A stretch of DNA of 64,000 nucleotides, from positions 62,001-126,000 of the forward strand of contig NZ_SMGD01000018.1 of assembly GCF_004339545.1 (NCBI RefSeq), in the 5' to 3' direction. The notes below the pieces were generated by a model. It ran no database searches and was not told the origin of the DNA. It saw only the letters and a program-made list of their open reading frames with translations. Source of the stretch: Celerinatantimonas diazotrophica. Its GTDB lineage: Bacteria > Pseudomonadota > Gammaproteobacteria > Enterobacterales > Celerinatantimonadaceae. Shown here piece by piece: positions 20,810 through 30,027 of the stretch; within the stretch, counting starts at the first letter, position 1, and every line of letters begins with the position of its first letter. The position numbers and the translations under genes are program-made.

Positions 20810-21780
20810 TGTCGGCGTACTAAATATAGAAAAAATGGTGCACCGATGAGTGCGAGTACGGCGCCAGCAGGGGTTTCGGTAGGAAAGCTAATGGCTCGGG
20901 ATAGCAGGTCTGCCCAGCACACTAGCGAAGCTCCTAGTAACGCGGCACAAGGTATTAGTCGTTGGTGGCGATGGCCAACCAGACGCCTAGCTAAGTGGGG
21001 GACGATGAGCCCAACAAATCCAAAATAACCACAATGACTCACGATTGAGGCAACCAAAATAAGTGTAATTAGGCTAAAAATAAACTGCCATTGCCAAGTG
21101 GCAATCCCTAATAACTGTGTATGTGTCGAGCCTAGCGCAAACAGGTTTAGACGTGAACTAAGCATCCATAATAGCAGGCATAGTGGAATGACCACGACTG
21201 CAGTTTGCTGTACGACAGGCCAGCGGACGCCAGCTAGGGAGCCGGCTAATTGAGATAACAGACTATGACTACTGGATTCATGAAAGAGTAATAGCGCTTT
21301 GGTGAGTGCACCACAAAATGTGCTGATCATCACTCCAGCTAAAATAAGACGTAACTGGCTTGCTTGTCCGATTGCACCAATTAACATGACCAAGCCCCAG
21401 CATAGTGCTGCCCCAGCCATACTTAATAAGGTATCTCCAAATTGGACCGGAATTGCAAATAATGTTGCAACGACCAATCCTAAGGCCGCTCCTGCATTCA
21501 CGCCAAACAGACTTGGCGAAGCGAGCGGATTCGTGGTAATTGCTTGCATCGTGCAGCCAGAACACGCTAGAGCACTGCCAACTATTAGTGCCATGACAAA
21601 GCGTGGTAGGCGTAATTGTGCGATGATTAATTCACCCATATTATGGACATGCCAAGTGGTTAAAAGCTGCCATAGCTCTTGGGAATTGATCCTTATGAGT
21701 GACAGTTGGGTATTGGCAAGCCATCCCGCCAGAACAATACTGATGAGCAAAAGTAACATGGTATGACTCAAACGGCTCAT
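20806..21780 (-). CDS. fecC: Iron-siderophore ABC permease (FecC-like)
   Basis: 324 aa from the ATG at 21780, chosen because GGAG lies seven bases upstream and the ATG overlaps the fecB-like stop as ATGA; two extra codons (ATG at 21786) are possible. FecCD-family permease: SGCTMQAITTNPLASPSLFGV near residue 74 and CGYFGFVGLIVPHLARRLVGH near residue 249. It is translationally coupled on both sides. Confidence 0.88.
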   Translation of the reverse strand: MSRLSHTMLLLLISIVLAGWLANTQLSLIRINSQELWQLLTTWHVHNMGELIIAQLRLPRFVMALIVGSALACSGCTMQAITTNPLASPSLFGVNAGAALGLVVATLFAIPVQFGDTLLSMAGAALCWGLVMLIGAIGQASQLRLILAGVMISTFCGALTKALLLFHESSSHSLLSQLAGSLAGVRWPVVQQTAVVVIPLCLLLWMLSSRLNLFALGSTHTQLLGIATWQWQFIFSLITLILVASIVSHCGYFGFVGLIVPHLARRLVGHRHQRLIPCAALLGASLVCWADLLSRAISFPTETPAGAVLALIGAPFFLYLVRRQ

Positions 21781-22640
21781 GAGCATTCTCCAGCTAATTT
21801 CGCGGTTAATTGCTTAGCTATTTGTTCTGCACTTAGAATTCCTCGACCTCTGCTCCAGATGCTCGCTTGAACAGAATAGACGTGGTGATCTTTAACGGCT
21901 TTAAGTGCATTCCATAAAGGGTCATGTTTCCAAATTTGCGAGAGTGCAAAACGTCCATACTTACCTAATACGATGATATCTGGATTAATCCAAAGTAGCT
22001 GTTCGATATTGATTTGACGGCTGGGTTGACTATTACTAAAACCAGTCGCCGCACTGATAAACCCCAATTGCTCAAAAATGCTTCCAACAAATGAGTCCGC
22101 CGCATGCGCATATAAAGTGCGACCTCGGGAAATCACGAATAAAATTCGTTGATGTTGGCAGCGTCTCAGCTGAAATTTTAATGAAGCAAAATAATGATGC
22201 TGTTGTGCAATTCGTTTCTCCATGATTGCTTTTTTGCCAACGGCCTGGGCAATCCTTTTGGCAACTTTGAGACTTTGGCTATAGTTGGTGCGTTTTGAGC
22301 TTAATAACAATGTTGGCGCAATAGCGTTAAGTTGATCTTTGATGAGTTGGTGGCGGTCGCGATCGGCGATGATTAAATCAGGCTTTAAACTTGCTATTGC
22401 CTCAATGTTGGGTTGTGCTCGACTCCCAACCGATTGGTAAGGAAATTTCCTCACTGCATTGATCAATTGATTTGCTCGGCCATCATCGGCAATTCCGACG
22501 GGATGGATCCCTATCGCTGTAAGATCTTCAGCAAACGAAAATTCTAGTGCAACAACGCGTAGCGGATGAGCCCAACTGACAAAACTAAGCGCTAAAAGAA
22601 TTAATCCGGCGATCCAGACAATAGGGCGGATATGGCGCAT
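21777..22640 (-). CDS. fecB: Periplasmic iron-chelate binding protein (FecB-like)
   Basis: 287 aa with an N-terminal signal peptide (hydrophobic residues 8-21, likely cut after SWA). The mature part resembles FecB: VVALEFSFAEDLTAIGIHPVGIADDG, QSVGSRAQPNIEAIASLKPDLIIAD, and IWSRGRGILSAEQIA near the end. It binds a ferric chelate and delivers it to the two permeases. First gene of the operon, divergent from the TonB-dependent receptor gene. A Fur-like box lies about 60 bases upstream. No lipobox is present. Confidence 0.88.
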   Translation of the reverse strand: MRHIRPIVWIAGLILLALSFVSWAHPLRVVALEFSFAEDLTAIGIHPVGIADDGRANQLINAVRKFPYQSVGSRAQPNIEAIASLKPDLIIADRDRHQLIKDQLNAIAPTLLLSSKRTNYSQSLKVAKRIAQAVGKKAIMEKRIAQQHHYFASLKFQLRRCQHQRILFVISRGRTLYAHAADSFVGSIFEQLGFISAATGFSNSQPSRQINIEQLLWINPDIIVLGKYGRFALSQIWKHDPLWNALKAVKDHHVYSVQASIWSRGRGILSAEQIAKQLTAKLAGECS

Positions 22641-22697
22641 TGAGAGACTAACTTCTGTAAAAGGAGGTATTCTAGCCTAATCATGGAGACATGGTAA

Positions 22698-22718
22698 ATG
22701 AAATTGATAATTATTTTT
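22698..22718. promoter_or_regulatory. Possible Fur box, fecB side
   Basis: Reads AAATTGATAATTATTTTTATT; the core TGATAATTATT resembles the Fur consensus but the right half is degenerate. It lies about 60 bases before the fecB-like start. Confidence 0.45.
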
Positions 22719-22773
22719 ATTTATATATGAGTTATTAGTCACAATAGGTTGTATTTGTGCTGCTATAAAAATA

Positions 22774-22791
22774 GAATGCGAATCATTTACA
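22774..22791. promoter_or_regulatory. Fur box upstream of the TonB-dependent receptor
   Basis: GAATGCGAATCATTTACA resembles the Fur site form AATGAGAATCATTATC at 13 of 16 positions. It ends about 20 bases before the receptor ATG at 22811, where it would overlap the promoter or leader. Confidence 0.65.
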
Positions 22792-22810
22792 TTTACGAAT
22801 AAGGATTTTC

Positions 22811-24898
22811 ATGTCGCCTGTTTTTCGCCTTTCTGTTGTTGCTGTAGCTTGTTTAGGTGCAATATCTTGCGCATACGCTGCCGACAATCGAGTTAAATTA
22901 AATACGCTTAATGTCTCTGCTAACTCAACTCAAATAACCACTAAGACCTCTGCTGCAGCGGATGAACAAAGTGTGACAGTCAATCAACTGACATCAGCTG
23001 AAATAGATGATTCTCAGCCGCGTGAGTTATCCGATGCAATATCGATATTACCCGGCATCCAAGCGAGTGGCACGAACAGCTATAGTTACACTTCTCGCGG
23101 TTTTGCGCTGAGTCGAGACAGCGTCAAAATAGATGGAATGAATGCTTGGGCCTTAAAGGATAATCAAATTCCAATGATTGCTGTGGATCATGTGGATGTC
23201 CTCAAAGGTGTGGGTTCGATGCTATATGGCAGTCAGCCAGTGGGAGGGACTCTTAATATTGTAACAAAGAAGCCGCAAGCACAAAGTTATCATAAAATTG
23301 AAATTGCAGGTGGCAGTTATCTGAGTAGTCAAACTAACCGATGGATTGGGGCGCGCCGCATTGCGTTTGATAGCACTGGGACCGTCAACGATCACCAAGA
23401 CTTTTTGTACCGAGTGATCGGAGATTACAAAGGAGATAGCGGCTTTGCTGATTATCAGAATACTCATGGCTATTATCTAACCCCTATGTTCACTTGGCTG
23501 GTTGACGATAAGCAATCACTGATGGCTCAATTTGAGTTAACCCGATATACATATAACTATGCGTCAGCATTGGTCGCTCCGGATAGTGATATTAATAAAG
23601 TTGCAGCGATATCTACCAATTATTATGGCCCGCAAAATCAAGCTAGTGACCAAGGTGTTTCAGCGACATTAACTTATCAGCGCGACCTCGTCGCAGGTTG
23701 GCATAATACAACCCGTTGGCGCAGTGTTTGGCATCGGGATGCGCGAACTAATTTTGATGTCGGCCGTGTGACTGATTCTGAAGTTCTTCGACACTACCGT
23801 AATCAACTGAATTATCAATTAAATCATCAGTTGGATAGTTATTTTACCGGACAGCTCCAAACGGGATCGATTAAACATAACCTGACATTCGGATTCGGCT
23901 GGGCACACACTCGCAATAATTTTAATCGACTGAATTTGGGAAAAAATGATCCCAGTTTGACGGTTGCCGTTTATTCACCATCATTTAGCTATATTGATAC
24001 CGCTTCGATATCAAATTCGTCAGGACGGGATCTTTTTTATACTTACGATACCTATAGTGTATATGGACAGGATATTCTGGCGTTGACGCAACGATTGAGT
24101 TTCACCTTTGGTAGTCGATTGGACTGGCAGCATCGCACTACATCCGTTAAAACTACGTCATCTTCTAAGGATGATTCGACCCATAAAAATTATTGGACAC
24201 CAAGTGCTGGTATAAGTTACCAGTTTAACCCAACAGTTCGCTGGCATTTTGGATATGCGCAGTCTTATGAGACGAGTAGCTTGCTTAAAACTGATGTAAA
24301 CGGTAATCCTTTTGAGCCCACTCGCGGCGAACAATATGAAACGGGATTGCACTTTACTCCCAATAGTAACTGGAGCGCAGATGTTAATCTGTTTCACATT
24401 GTGAAGAAGAACGTCATTGTGAAAAATAACTCTGGTGATGATGCAGCATTAGGTAGGGTTCGCAGTCAAGGTGCAGAGGTTTCCTTGAACATCATTGCTA
24501 GCAATCATTTATCATTGTATTCATCCTATACTTATTTAGACACCAAAGTGCTGCAGGGTGCGCAAAACTCCAATTCAGAGAAAGGTAATCAGTTTATTAA
24601 TGCACCACATCATCGGATCGCATTGACTGGTTCATATGAGGTGAATGATCGTTGGCAGATGGGGGCAACAGCTCGAGCACAGACCCATAGTTATGGCAGT
24701 ACTGATAATGAGCTGAGACTGCCGGGGTATGCAACATTTGACTTAAATAGTAGTTTTAAATTAAATGCCAATATGACCTTGGATGTAAGTCTTAAAAATA
24801 TTTTTGACAAGACTTATTACAGTGCAGCGAAAAATGCAAACGCTATCTATGCGGGAGAGCCTCGATACTTACAAGCGAAACTCAGCTATGAGTTTTAA
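22811..24898 (+). CDS. TonB-dependent siderophore receptor
   Basis: 695 aa outer-membrane receptor with signal peptide (cut near AYA-ADN, residue 23). The plug domain runs from about residue 50: LSDAISILPGIQASGT, SRGFALSRDSVKIDGM, VDVLKGVGSMLYGSQPVGGTLNIVTKKP. The beta-barrel follows and ends RYLQAKLSYEF, with the terminal phenylalanine usual for outer-membrane barrels. The FhuA/FoxA-like class (TIGR01783-type) fits. There is no N-terminal signalling extension and no sigma/anti-sigma pair nearby, so regulation is probably by Fur alone, unlike E. coli FecA. The chelate is unknown. Confidence 0.9.
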   Translation: MSPVFRLSVVAVACLGAISCAYAADNRVKLNTLNVSANSTQITTKTSAAADEQSVTVNQLTSAEIDDSQPRELSDAISILPGIQASGTNSYSYTSRGFALSRDSVKIDGMNAWALKDNQIPMIAVDHVDVLKGVGSMLYGSQPVGGTLNIVTKKPQAQSYHKIEIAGGSYLSSQTNRWIGARRIAFDSTGTVNDHQDFLYRVIGDYKGDSGFADYQNTHGYYLTPMFTWLVDDKQSLMAQFELTRYTYNYASALVAPDSDINKVAAISTNYYGPQNQASDQGVSATLTYQRDLVAGWHNTTRWRSVWHRDARTNFDVGRVTDSEVLRHYRNQLNYQLNHQLDSYFTGQLQTGSIKHNLTFGFGWAHTRNNFNRLNLGKNDPSLTVAVYSPSFSYIDTASISNSSGRDLFYTYDTYSVYGQDILALTQRLSFTFGSRLDWQHRTTSVKTTSSSKDDSTHKNYWTPSAGISYQFNPTVRWHFGYAQSYETSSLLKTDVNGNPFEPTRGEQYETGLHFTPNSNWSADVNLFHIVKKNVIVKNNSGDDAALGRVRSQGAEVSLNIIASNHLSLYSSYTYLDTKVLQGAQNSNSEKGNQFINAPHHRIALTGSYEVNDRWQMGATARAQTHSYGSTDNELRLPGYATFDLNSSFKLNANMTLDVSLKNIFDKTYYSAAKNANAIYAGEPRYLQAKLSYEF

Positions 24899-24933
24899 CG
24901 ATGTAAAGAAACGAGTCAGCAAATAGATAGCAC

Positions 24934-24966
24934 TAAGCCAGAATATTTAAAGTTCTGGCTTTTTTG
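24934..24966 (+). terminator. Terminator of the TonB-dependent receptor gene
   Basis: AAGCCAGAA (24935-24943) pairs with TTCTGGCTT (24953-24961), followed by a T-run. Confidence 0.85.
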
Positions 24967-25099
24967 TGTCTAAAATCAAGCTCAGATCTTTTATTCTGAT
25001 CTGCGTTTAATGCTTACGAGAGTATTTTCACAAACCCTACGTTATGGCGTGGTAGAAGAAGGACTATGGAGAACATAGCCCGCTATGGTAAGTGATGGT

Positions 25100-26515
25100 T
25101 CACGCCACACCACTATTTGTGGGGGATTCAGGCGGCATGGTTTTACAAGTGTAGATTAATTTGATGAGTATGGTTAATTGCTGTTTGATTTGCTCTGTCA
25201 TGGCAAAGCCAATGTTTAGTCTCAAACTATCCTGATAGCGGTTTGATTGGGTAAATTGAGGACCAATACGAACATCTATACCGGCTTTTTGTGCCTGTTG
25301 TGTTAACCACTTGGTTTGCAATCCGGGGATTTTTAGCCATAAAACTAAGCCTCCGTCAGGGTGGGTGATTTGGCTTTGTTCCGGGAGATTCTGACTTAAA
25401 AAGTCCAGATAGTGCCGTTTGTTTTGATTCAGCTGTTTACGTGCTCGTTTTAGGTGTTTGCTATAGGCGCCGGTGTTAATAAATTCGCTCAATGCCAGCT
25501 GTGTAAAAGTGGCAACTTCTTCGTTTTGTCCTAAATAGGTGGCTAAAAATCGCCCGGGCCGACACCATCCTAGTCGATAACTCGGGGTGAGCGTTTTGGA
25601 CATCGAACTGCACCAGATCATATAGCCGTTGGTGTCATAAAAACTAGCTGGCAGTGTGGCTTGCTCCGTATGACTCAGTTCAAAGTAGACATCATCTTCA
25701 ATAATTGGTGTCCGATATTGATTGGCAAGTCGAGCCAGTCGCTGCTTTTGAGCATCCGACATGGTAATGCCCTGAGGATTCATATGCGTTGTTGAAAATA
25801 AGCCTGCCTGAATAGTCCCTTGTTTTAATAGCGATTCTAGTTCGTCCAGATCGATACCATCGTTGCGTGAGGGGATCTCAATAAGTTTTAGTTTCAGTGC
25901 CGAGAGGGTCGATAGGAGTCCGTGAAAACATGGGGAGCTCACTGCGATTGTGTCACCTGTTTGAGTCACTGATAACAGTGCTGATTTCACGGCATCTAGG
26001 CAGCCATGGGTGATGACTAACTCATCAGCCGACAACGTAAATCCTAGTTGACTGAAGTGCCTAGCCAATGCATCGCGCAGACTTTTTTCACCGCTGGCTT
26101 CAGGATAGAGCATTAGTTGCTGAGAACTGCGTCGAATGGCGCGCTTTAAGCAAGCATTAAACTCCCGTTCAGTTTGTTCACTAAGTTCCAAAGTTGAAAC
26201 ACCAAGTGGTCCTGAATGTTTTCTCGGTAGTGCTTTTTTACTGGCGATAACCGCTGGTGTTCGCTCAAAGCTATTCCATACGGGAGCAGGGGCTAGTTTA
26301 GTTGTTGGATTACAAACATAAAAACCCGATTGTGCTTTAGCCGTTATCCAACCTTCAGCGCTTAATTGCTCGTAACAGTTCACCGCGGTTGAAATACTAA
26401 CGTGGTGAATTTTGGCAAAGTTACGCAATGAGATCATGCGTTCTCCAATGGCCAGTTTGCCTGCTTTAATGTCATCAATACAGCGTTTGGCAAGTTGCTG
26501 ATATTTATTACTCAT
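25100..26515 (-). CDS. MocR/PdxR-type transcriptional regulator (GntR HTH + aminotransferase fold)
   Basis: 471 aa. An N-terminal GntR-type winged helix (residues 1-70, IGERMISLRNFAKIHHVSISTAVNCYEQL) is fused to a fold-type I aminotransferase domain (from about 110) with the PLP lysine in SSMSKTLTPSYRLGW. MocR proteins sense PLP or an amino compound and act at direct-repeat operators. It is divergent from an EamA exporter gene, and two 11-base direct repeats lie between them. It resembles E. coli YjiR in length and layout. Likely controls the exporter and itself. Confidence 0.85.
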   Translation of the reverse strand: MSNKYQQLAKRCIDDIKAGKLAIGERMISLRNFAKIHHVSISTAVNCYEQLSAEGWITAKAQSGFYVCNPTTKLAPAPVWNSFERTPAVIASKKALPRKHSGPLGVSTLELSEQTEREFNACLKRAIRRSSQQLMLYPEASGEKSLRDALARHFSQLGFTLSADELVITHGCLDAVKSALLSVTQTGDTIAVSSPCFHGLLSTLSALKLKLIEIPSRNDGIDLDELESLLKQGTIQAGLFSTTHMNPQGITMSDAQKQRLARLANQYRTPIIEDDVYFELSHTEQATLPASFYDTNGYMIWCSSMSKTLTPSYRLGWCRPGRFLATYLGQNEEVATFTQLALSEFINTGAYSKHLKRARKQLNQNKRHYLDFLSQNLPEQSQITHPDGGLVLWLKIPGLQTKWLTQQAQKAGIDVRIGPQFTQSNRYQDSLRLNIGFAMTEQIKQQLTILIKLIYTCKTMPPESPTNSGVA

Positions 26516-26522
26516 TATAAAA

Positions 26523-26563
26523 CTGTACTGGTTAATTTATAAAAAATTGTATCTGTACTGATT
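26523..26563. promoter_or_regulatory. Direct-repeat operator candidate for the MocR regulator
   Basis: CTGTACTGGTT (26523-26533) and CTGTACTGATT (26553-26563), same orientation, 30 bases apart (three helical turns), in the 97-base gap between the divergent MocR and EamA genes. MocR regulators such as GabR and PdxR are known to use direct repeats. Confidence 0.6.
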
Positions 26564-26612
26564 TTTACTTGCAAGTGATACTGCATACCTCAACATCCGC
26601 AGTGGAGATCAG

Positions 26613-27506
26613 ATGCAAAAGCGCGATTTATTTCTGACATTATTGGTCATGGCAATTTGGGGTTTCAATTTTTCAATGATTAAGCTAGGGGTAAGCGAAA
26701 TCGATCCTTTAGTGATTGCCGCTGCAAGATTTTTCTTTGCCGCGGTTCCAATGGTCTTTTTTATTCGTAAACCTGCAGTGAAGTGGCGTTATTTAGTGCT
26801 TTACGGAATTGTGTTTGGAGTTGGGGTTTGGGGAACTGGGTTAAGCTCAATTGCTTTTGGGTTATCCTCTGGTATGGCTTCGGTTCTTCAACAAACTGAT
26901 GTTTTAACCTCGGTTGCTGTTGGGGTACTCGTTTATAAGGAAGTGATCTCATTTAGAATGGCGTTGGCAATTGGTTTATCTTTGGTGGGATTGGTGATTT
27001 CAATCACTGCAACTAACGGCAATGTAACATTTATGGGGGTCATATGGATGCTAATATCGGTGATCTGTTGGCCCTTAAGCAGTGTGGTGGTGCGTAAATA
27101 CGCAGGTGAATCGGTATTTGCTTTTAATTTGTGGGGGATGTTGTGCGCGCCCATTCCACTACTTTTGTTAGCGGTAGCCCTCGATGGGGTAAATGTCATC
27201 ACTCAGTCATTCGCTTTATGGAATGTTCATGCTTGGTTGTCTGTTTTATTTCAAGCTTATCCGACGACACTGTTTGGCTACTGGATATGGAATAAGATGG
27301 TGGTCAAATACCCACTAAATTTAATGGCACCGTTTACCTTATTGGTATCTATCTTTGCTCTTATCAGCGGCCAGCTTATGTTTGGTGAACGGTTATCATT
27401 GATCCAGTGGGTTTCATGCAGCATCTTTTTAGTGGGCATTGCACTCGTGATAATCCCTGGCAAAGGCAAAAAAAGTCAGCTCAGACAGCAGCAAGAGCTG
27501 ACCTAA
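26613..27506 (+). CDS. EamA-family (DMT) transporter
   Basis: 297 aa with ten predicted membrane segments in two EamA repeats (about residues 5-135 and 146-285). The start MQKRDLFLTLLVMAIWGFNFSMIK and the end of each repeat (for example FGERLSLIQWVSCSIFLVGIALV) are typical of the drug/metabolite exporter family; it is close in layout to E. coli EamA, which exports cysteine pathway metabolites. The substrate is not known here. Divergent from the MocR gene, which probably regulates it. Confidence 0.85.
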   Translation: MQKRDLFLTLLVMAIWGFNFSMIKLGVSEIDPLVIAAARFFFAAVPMVFFIRKPAVKWRYLVLYGIVFGVGVWGTGLSSIAFGLSSGMASVLQQTDVLTSVAVGVLVYKEVISFRMALAIGLSLVGLVISITATNGNVTFMGVIWMLISVICWPLSSVVVRKYAGESVFAFNLWGMLCAPIPLLLLAVALDGVNVITQSFALWNVHAWLSVLFQAYPTTLFGYWIWNKMVVKYPLNLMAPFTLLVSIFALISGQLMFGERLSLIQWVSCSIFLVGIALVIIPGKGKKSQLRQQQELT

Positions 27507-27900
27507 CTTTAAGTGAGCATTCTCAAATATGCGTAAGCTACGGAGATAGATGGCCTGTTGGGGGATTAAATAAAAATGAGCATGCTGGTAATTAGACAAG
27601 TAGTCGTATCAGATGGCTGACTGAGTGTGTCAGTGTTTAGAATATAGTGTCTTCAACATTGGAGATTCAAACTATCGGGGGAAAGCATGACCATTAAAAA
27701 ATCGTCGGAATTTATAGTTCAATGATGCTAATCATCGAGGTTTGTATCGCAAATGGTAAATATTTGCTGTAAGTGACGCAAGTATTGTTCTTAGGTGAGT
27801 CGTTAATGGTGGATTAAACAAAGAGATTAAAGCTTAAATTTGCGTTGCGTAAAGCGTAAATAGCCCTGGCCACTAAAATATGGTGGCCAAGGCATCGTTG
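27507..27900. other. Intergenic, mostly empty
   Basis: About 390 bases with no recognised gene. A short frame at 27687 (12 codons, starting MTIKKSSE) stops quickly and may be a relic. A hairpin at 27863-27893 near the right end likely terminates the leftward transporter gene. Confidence 0.4.
27863..27893 (-). terminator. Possible terminator of the NhaC-type transporter gene
   Basis: GCCCTGGCCAC (27863-27873) pairs with GTGGCCAAGGC (27883-27893) with one G-U pair on the transcript; the tail (TATTTA) is weak. Confidence 0.5.
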
Positions 27901-29232
27901 TTAGACCAGTTGACAAGATGGTTTCTGATGATGACGAAGGAATAGTGTAATCAGAGAGACCACACCTAATGTCATTGGGTAGATAGCCATCATTGATATG
28001 GTTAAAGGGGATAAGCCAAATAGACTCCCTAGTAGCAGGACCTGAGCGCCATACGGGATGAGTCCCTGAATGACACAGGCAAAAATATCCAAAATAGATG
28101 CGCTGCGACGACCGGTAATTTCGTGTTCATCCGCAACTTCTTTGGCAACGCTGCCCGCTATCAAAATGGCAATGGTATTATTGGCAGTACAAATATTAGT
28201 CAACATAACTAGAATAGCAATCCCCAGTTGTGCTGTACCTTTATTGGTGCCAAAAATAGAGACTAGCTTCGTTACCAGTTTCTGTAAGTAATGTAGCCCG
28301 CCTTGGCGACGCATTAGTTCGCTGAGTCCACCAATCATGAGTGATAGGATAAAGATTTCCTGCATACTGGTGAAACCTTTGTAAATATCCTTTGCAAAAG
28401 TCAGCCAGGCGTAGTCCATTCCAATAATGCCGAATAGCCCTGCCATTAAAATTCCTAAGGACAAAACAATAAATACATTCACACCGATAATGGCTAAAAA
28501 TAAAATGAATAGGTAAGGGATCGCAGGCCAAATACTATACTCATGAACGGGAGCTTGAGCACTGCCACTGAGATACCAAAAAACTGCAAAAGTAATGATT
28601 GCAGCAGGTAACGCAATCCAGAAATTTTCACGGAACTTATCTTTCATTTCGCAATTTTGTGTGCGGGTTGCGGCAATGGTTGTATCCGAGATGATTGAGA
28701 GGTTATCACCAAACATTGCGCCGCTGATCACTGCTCCGGCCATTAGTGGTGCTGGTATCCCGGCTGTTTGCGAGATCCCTACAGCGATCGGGCCCACTGC
28801 GCTGATGGTTCCCATTGAAGTTCCCATGGCAGTTGCAATAAAGGCTGAAACCAAGAATAGCCCAGGGACGAGAAACCAGCTTGGAATGATACTTAGGCCA
28901 ATGCCAACAACCGAGTCAACACCGCCAGTTGCTTTAGCAACAACACTAAACCCACCAGCAAGTAAATATATCAGACACATTGTGATGATGTTGTTGTGTC
29001 CCATACCACTAATCATCTGGTCGATAGCTTTATTGAGTCGTTGTTTACTTAATAATAATGCTAGCGCTAAGGCTGGCAGAATTGCGACCGGTGAGGGCAG
29101 TTGATAAAACGCGTATTTGGTACCTATATGCTGGAAATAGGCACCTACCCCAATAAATAAAATAAGAAATACTGCGATAGGCAGTAGCGCAATCGCACTT
29201 GGTTTAGGGTTCTGATCTGTTTGTTGACTCAT
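27901..29232 (-). CDS. metT: NhaC-superfamily transporter, probable methionine transporter MetT
   Basis: 443 aa, about eleven membrane segments. Conserved blocks: GGFSVVAKATGGVDSVV, the glycine-rich AFIATAMGTSMGTISAVGPIAVGI and SGAMFGDNLSIISDTTIAATRTQ. These place it in the NhaC superfamily, where automated names say Na+/H+ antiporter. One branch, MetT, has been predicted from comparative genomics to carry methionine and to be under MetJ control in gammaproteobacteria. A perfect MetJ box lies about 60 bases upstream, which is why I favour MetT. A true Na+/H+ antiporter remains possible. Confidence 0.7.
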   Translation of the reverse strand: MSQQTDQNPKPSAIALLPIAVFLILFIGVGAYFQHIGTKYAFYQLPSPVAILPALALALLLSKQRLNKAIDQMISGMGHNNIITMCLIYLLAGGFSVVAKATGGVDSVVGIGLSIIPSWFLVPGLFLVSAFIATAMGTSMGTISAVGPIAVGISQTAGIPAPLMAGAVISGAMFGDNLSIISDTTIAATRTQNCEMKDKFRENFWIALPAAIITFAVFWYLSGSAQAPVHEYSIWPAIPYLFILFLAIIGVNVFIVLSLGILMAGLFGIIGMDYAWLTFAKDIYKGFTSMQEIFILSLMIGGLSELMRRQGGLHYLQKLVTKLVSIFGTNKGTAQLGIAILVMLTNICTANNTIAILIAGSVAKEVADEHEITGRRSASILDIFACVIQGLIPYGAQVLLLGSLFGLSPLTISMMAIYPMTLGVVSLITLFLRHHQKPSCQLV

Positions 29233-29285
29233 TTAACTATAATTGCATTAGAATTTTCCGGTATTTTATATTGATATTAATGTTT

Positions 29286-29309
29286 GTCAATCTAGACGTC
29301 TAGAAATCC
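29286..29309. promoter_or_regulatory. MetJ operator candidate (met boxes)
   Basis: AGACGTCT at 29294-29301 equals the met-box consensus at 8 of 8 positions; the next 8-mer AGAAATCC matches at 5 of 8 and the preceding GTCAATCT is weak. It sits inside the palindrome TCTAGACGTCTAGA, 60 bases upstream of the leftward transporter start. Confidence 0.6.
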
Positions 29310-29532
29310 ATTTGAATTTAGAATGAATTGATTAATATATCAACTTTTCAGCCGTGTTAACTATCAATATAAGAACGTCAAGCCGTTTGGCGAGCTAGAG
29401 GTTGCTCTATGGTATAATTGGGTTCATTAACTGAGTTGTCATCGATGTGAAATCGGCCCTGAGAATAAAGTCTTGTTGGAGCCAGAATAACTGATACACA
29501 AAGTCACCCATAGTCCTTAACTAAGAAGTTTG

Positions 29533-29988
29533 ATGTTTATGAGACGTAATTTGCCATATGAAGCGATTCCACAACCTATTATTGATTACCTTACATCTCA
29601 TCACGTGTTAAGTGTTGCTGGAATGGATGAACAAGGTTTATGGGCTGCCAATTGCTTTTATGTTTGGTCACCAGTTGACCAAGGATTTGTTATTTTAAGC
29701 TCTTTAAAAACACGTCATGGTCGTATTATGCTTGATTCGCCGCAGGTTTGTGGCACGGTCGTAACACAGGAACAAACCATCGCGCATTTGCAGGGGATAC
29801 AATATAGTGCCAAGGCAGTGCTATTACGCGATGAAGCAGAAAAACAAGCACGGAAGCTGTATTACGAAGTATTTCCAATTGCTAGAGCGAAACCTGCTCC
29901 GGTTTGGTTGCTTGAGGTACAAAGTCTGAAAATGACCAATAACCGGTTAGGGTTTGGCCATAAAACAAGCTGGCAGCGGATCCCATAA
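29533..29988 (+). CDS. YhbP-like (UPF0306) FMN-binding split-barrel protein
   Basis: 151 aa from the ATG at 29533; the ATG at 29539 is equally possible, since AAGAAG lies 4 or 10 bases upstream. It resembles E. coli YhbP along its length: LWAANCFYVW, ILSSLKTRHG, CGTVVTQEQTIAHLQGIQYSA, FPIARAKPAPVWLLEV and TNNRLGFGHK. The family belongs to the pyridoxamine-phosphate-oxidase-like split barrels; the function is unknown. Single gene followed by a double hairpin. Confidence 0.8.
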   Translation: MFMRRNLPYEAIPQPIIDYLTSHHVLSVAGMDEQGLWAANCFYVWSPVDQGFVILSSLKTRHGRIMLDSPQVCGTVVTQEQTIAHLQGIQYSAKAVLLRDEAEKQARKLYYEVFPIARAKPAPVWLLEVQSLKMTNNRLGFGHKTSWQRIP

Positions 29989-30027
29989 ACCGTCACTTTG
30001 TTGATTTTATATCGGTATAAAAAATAA

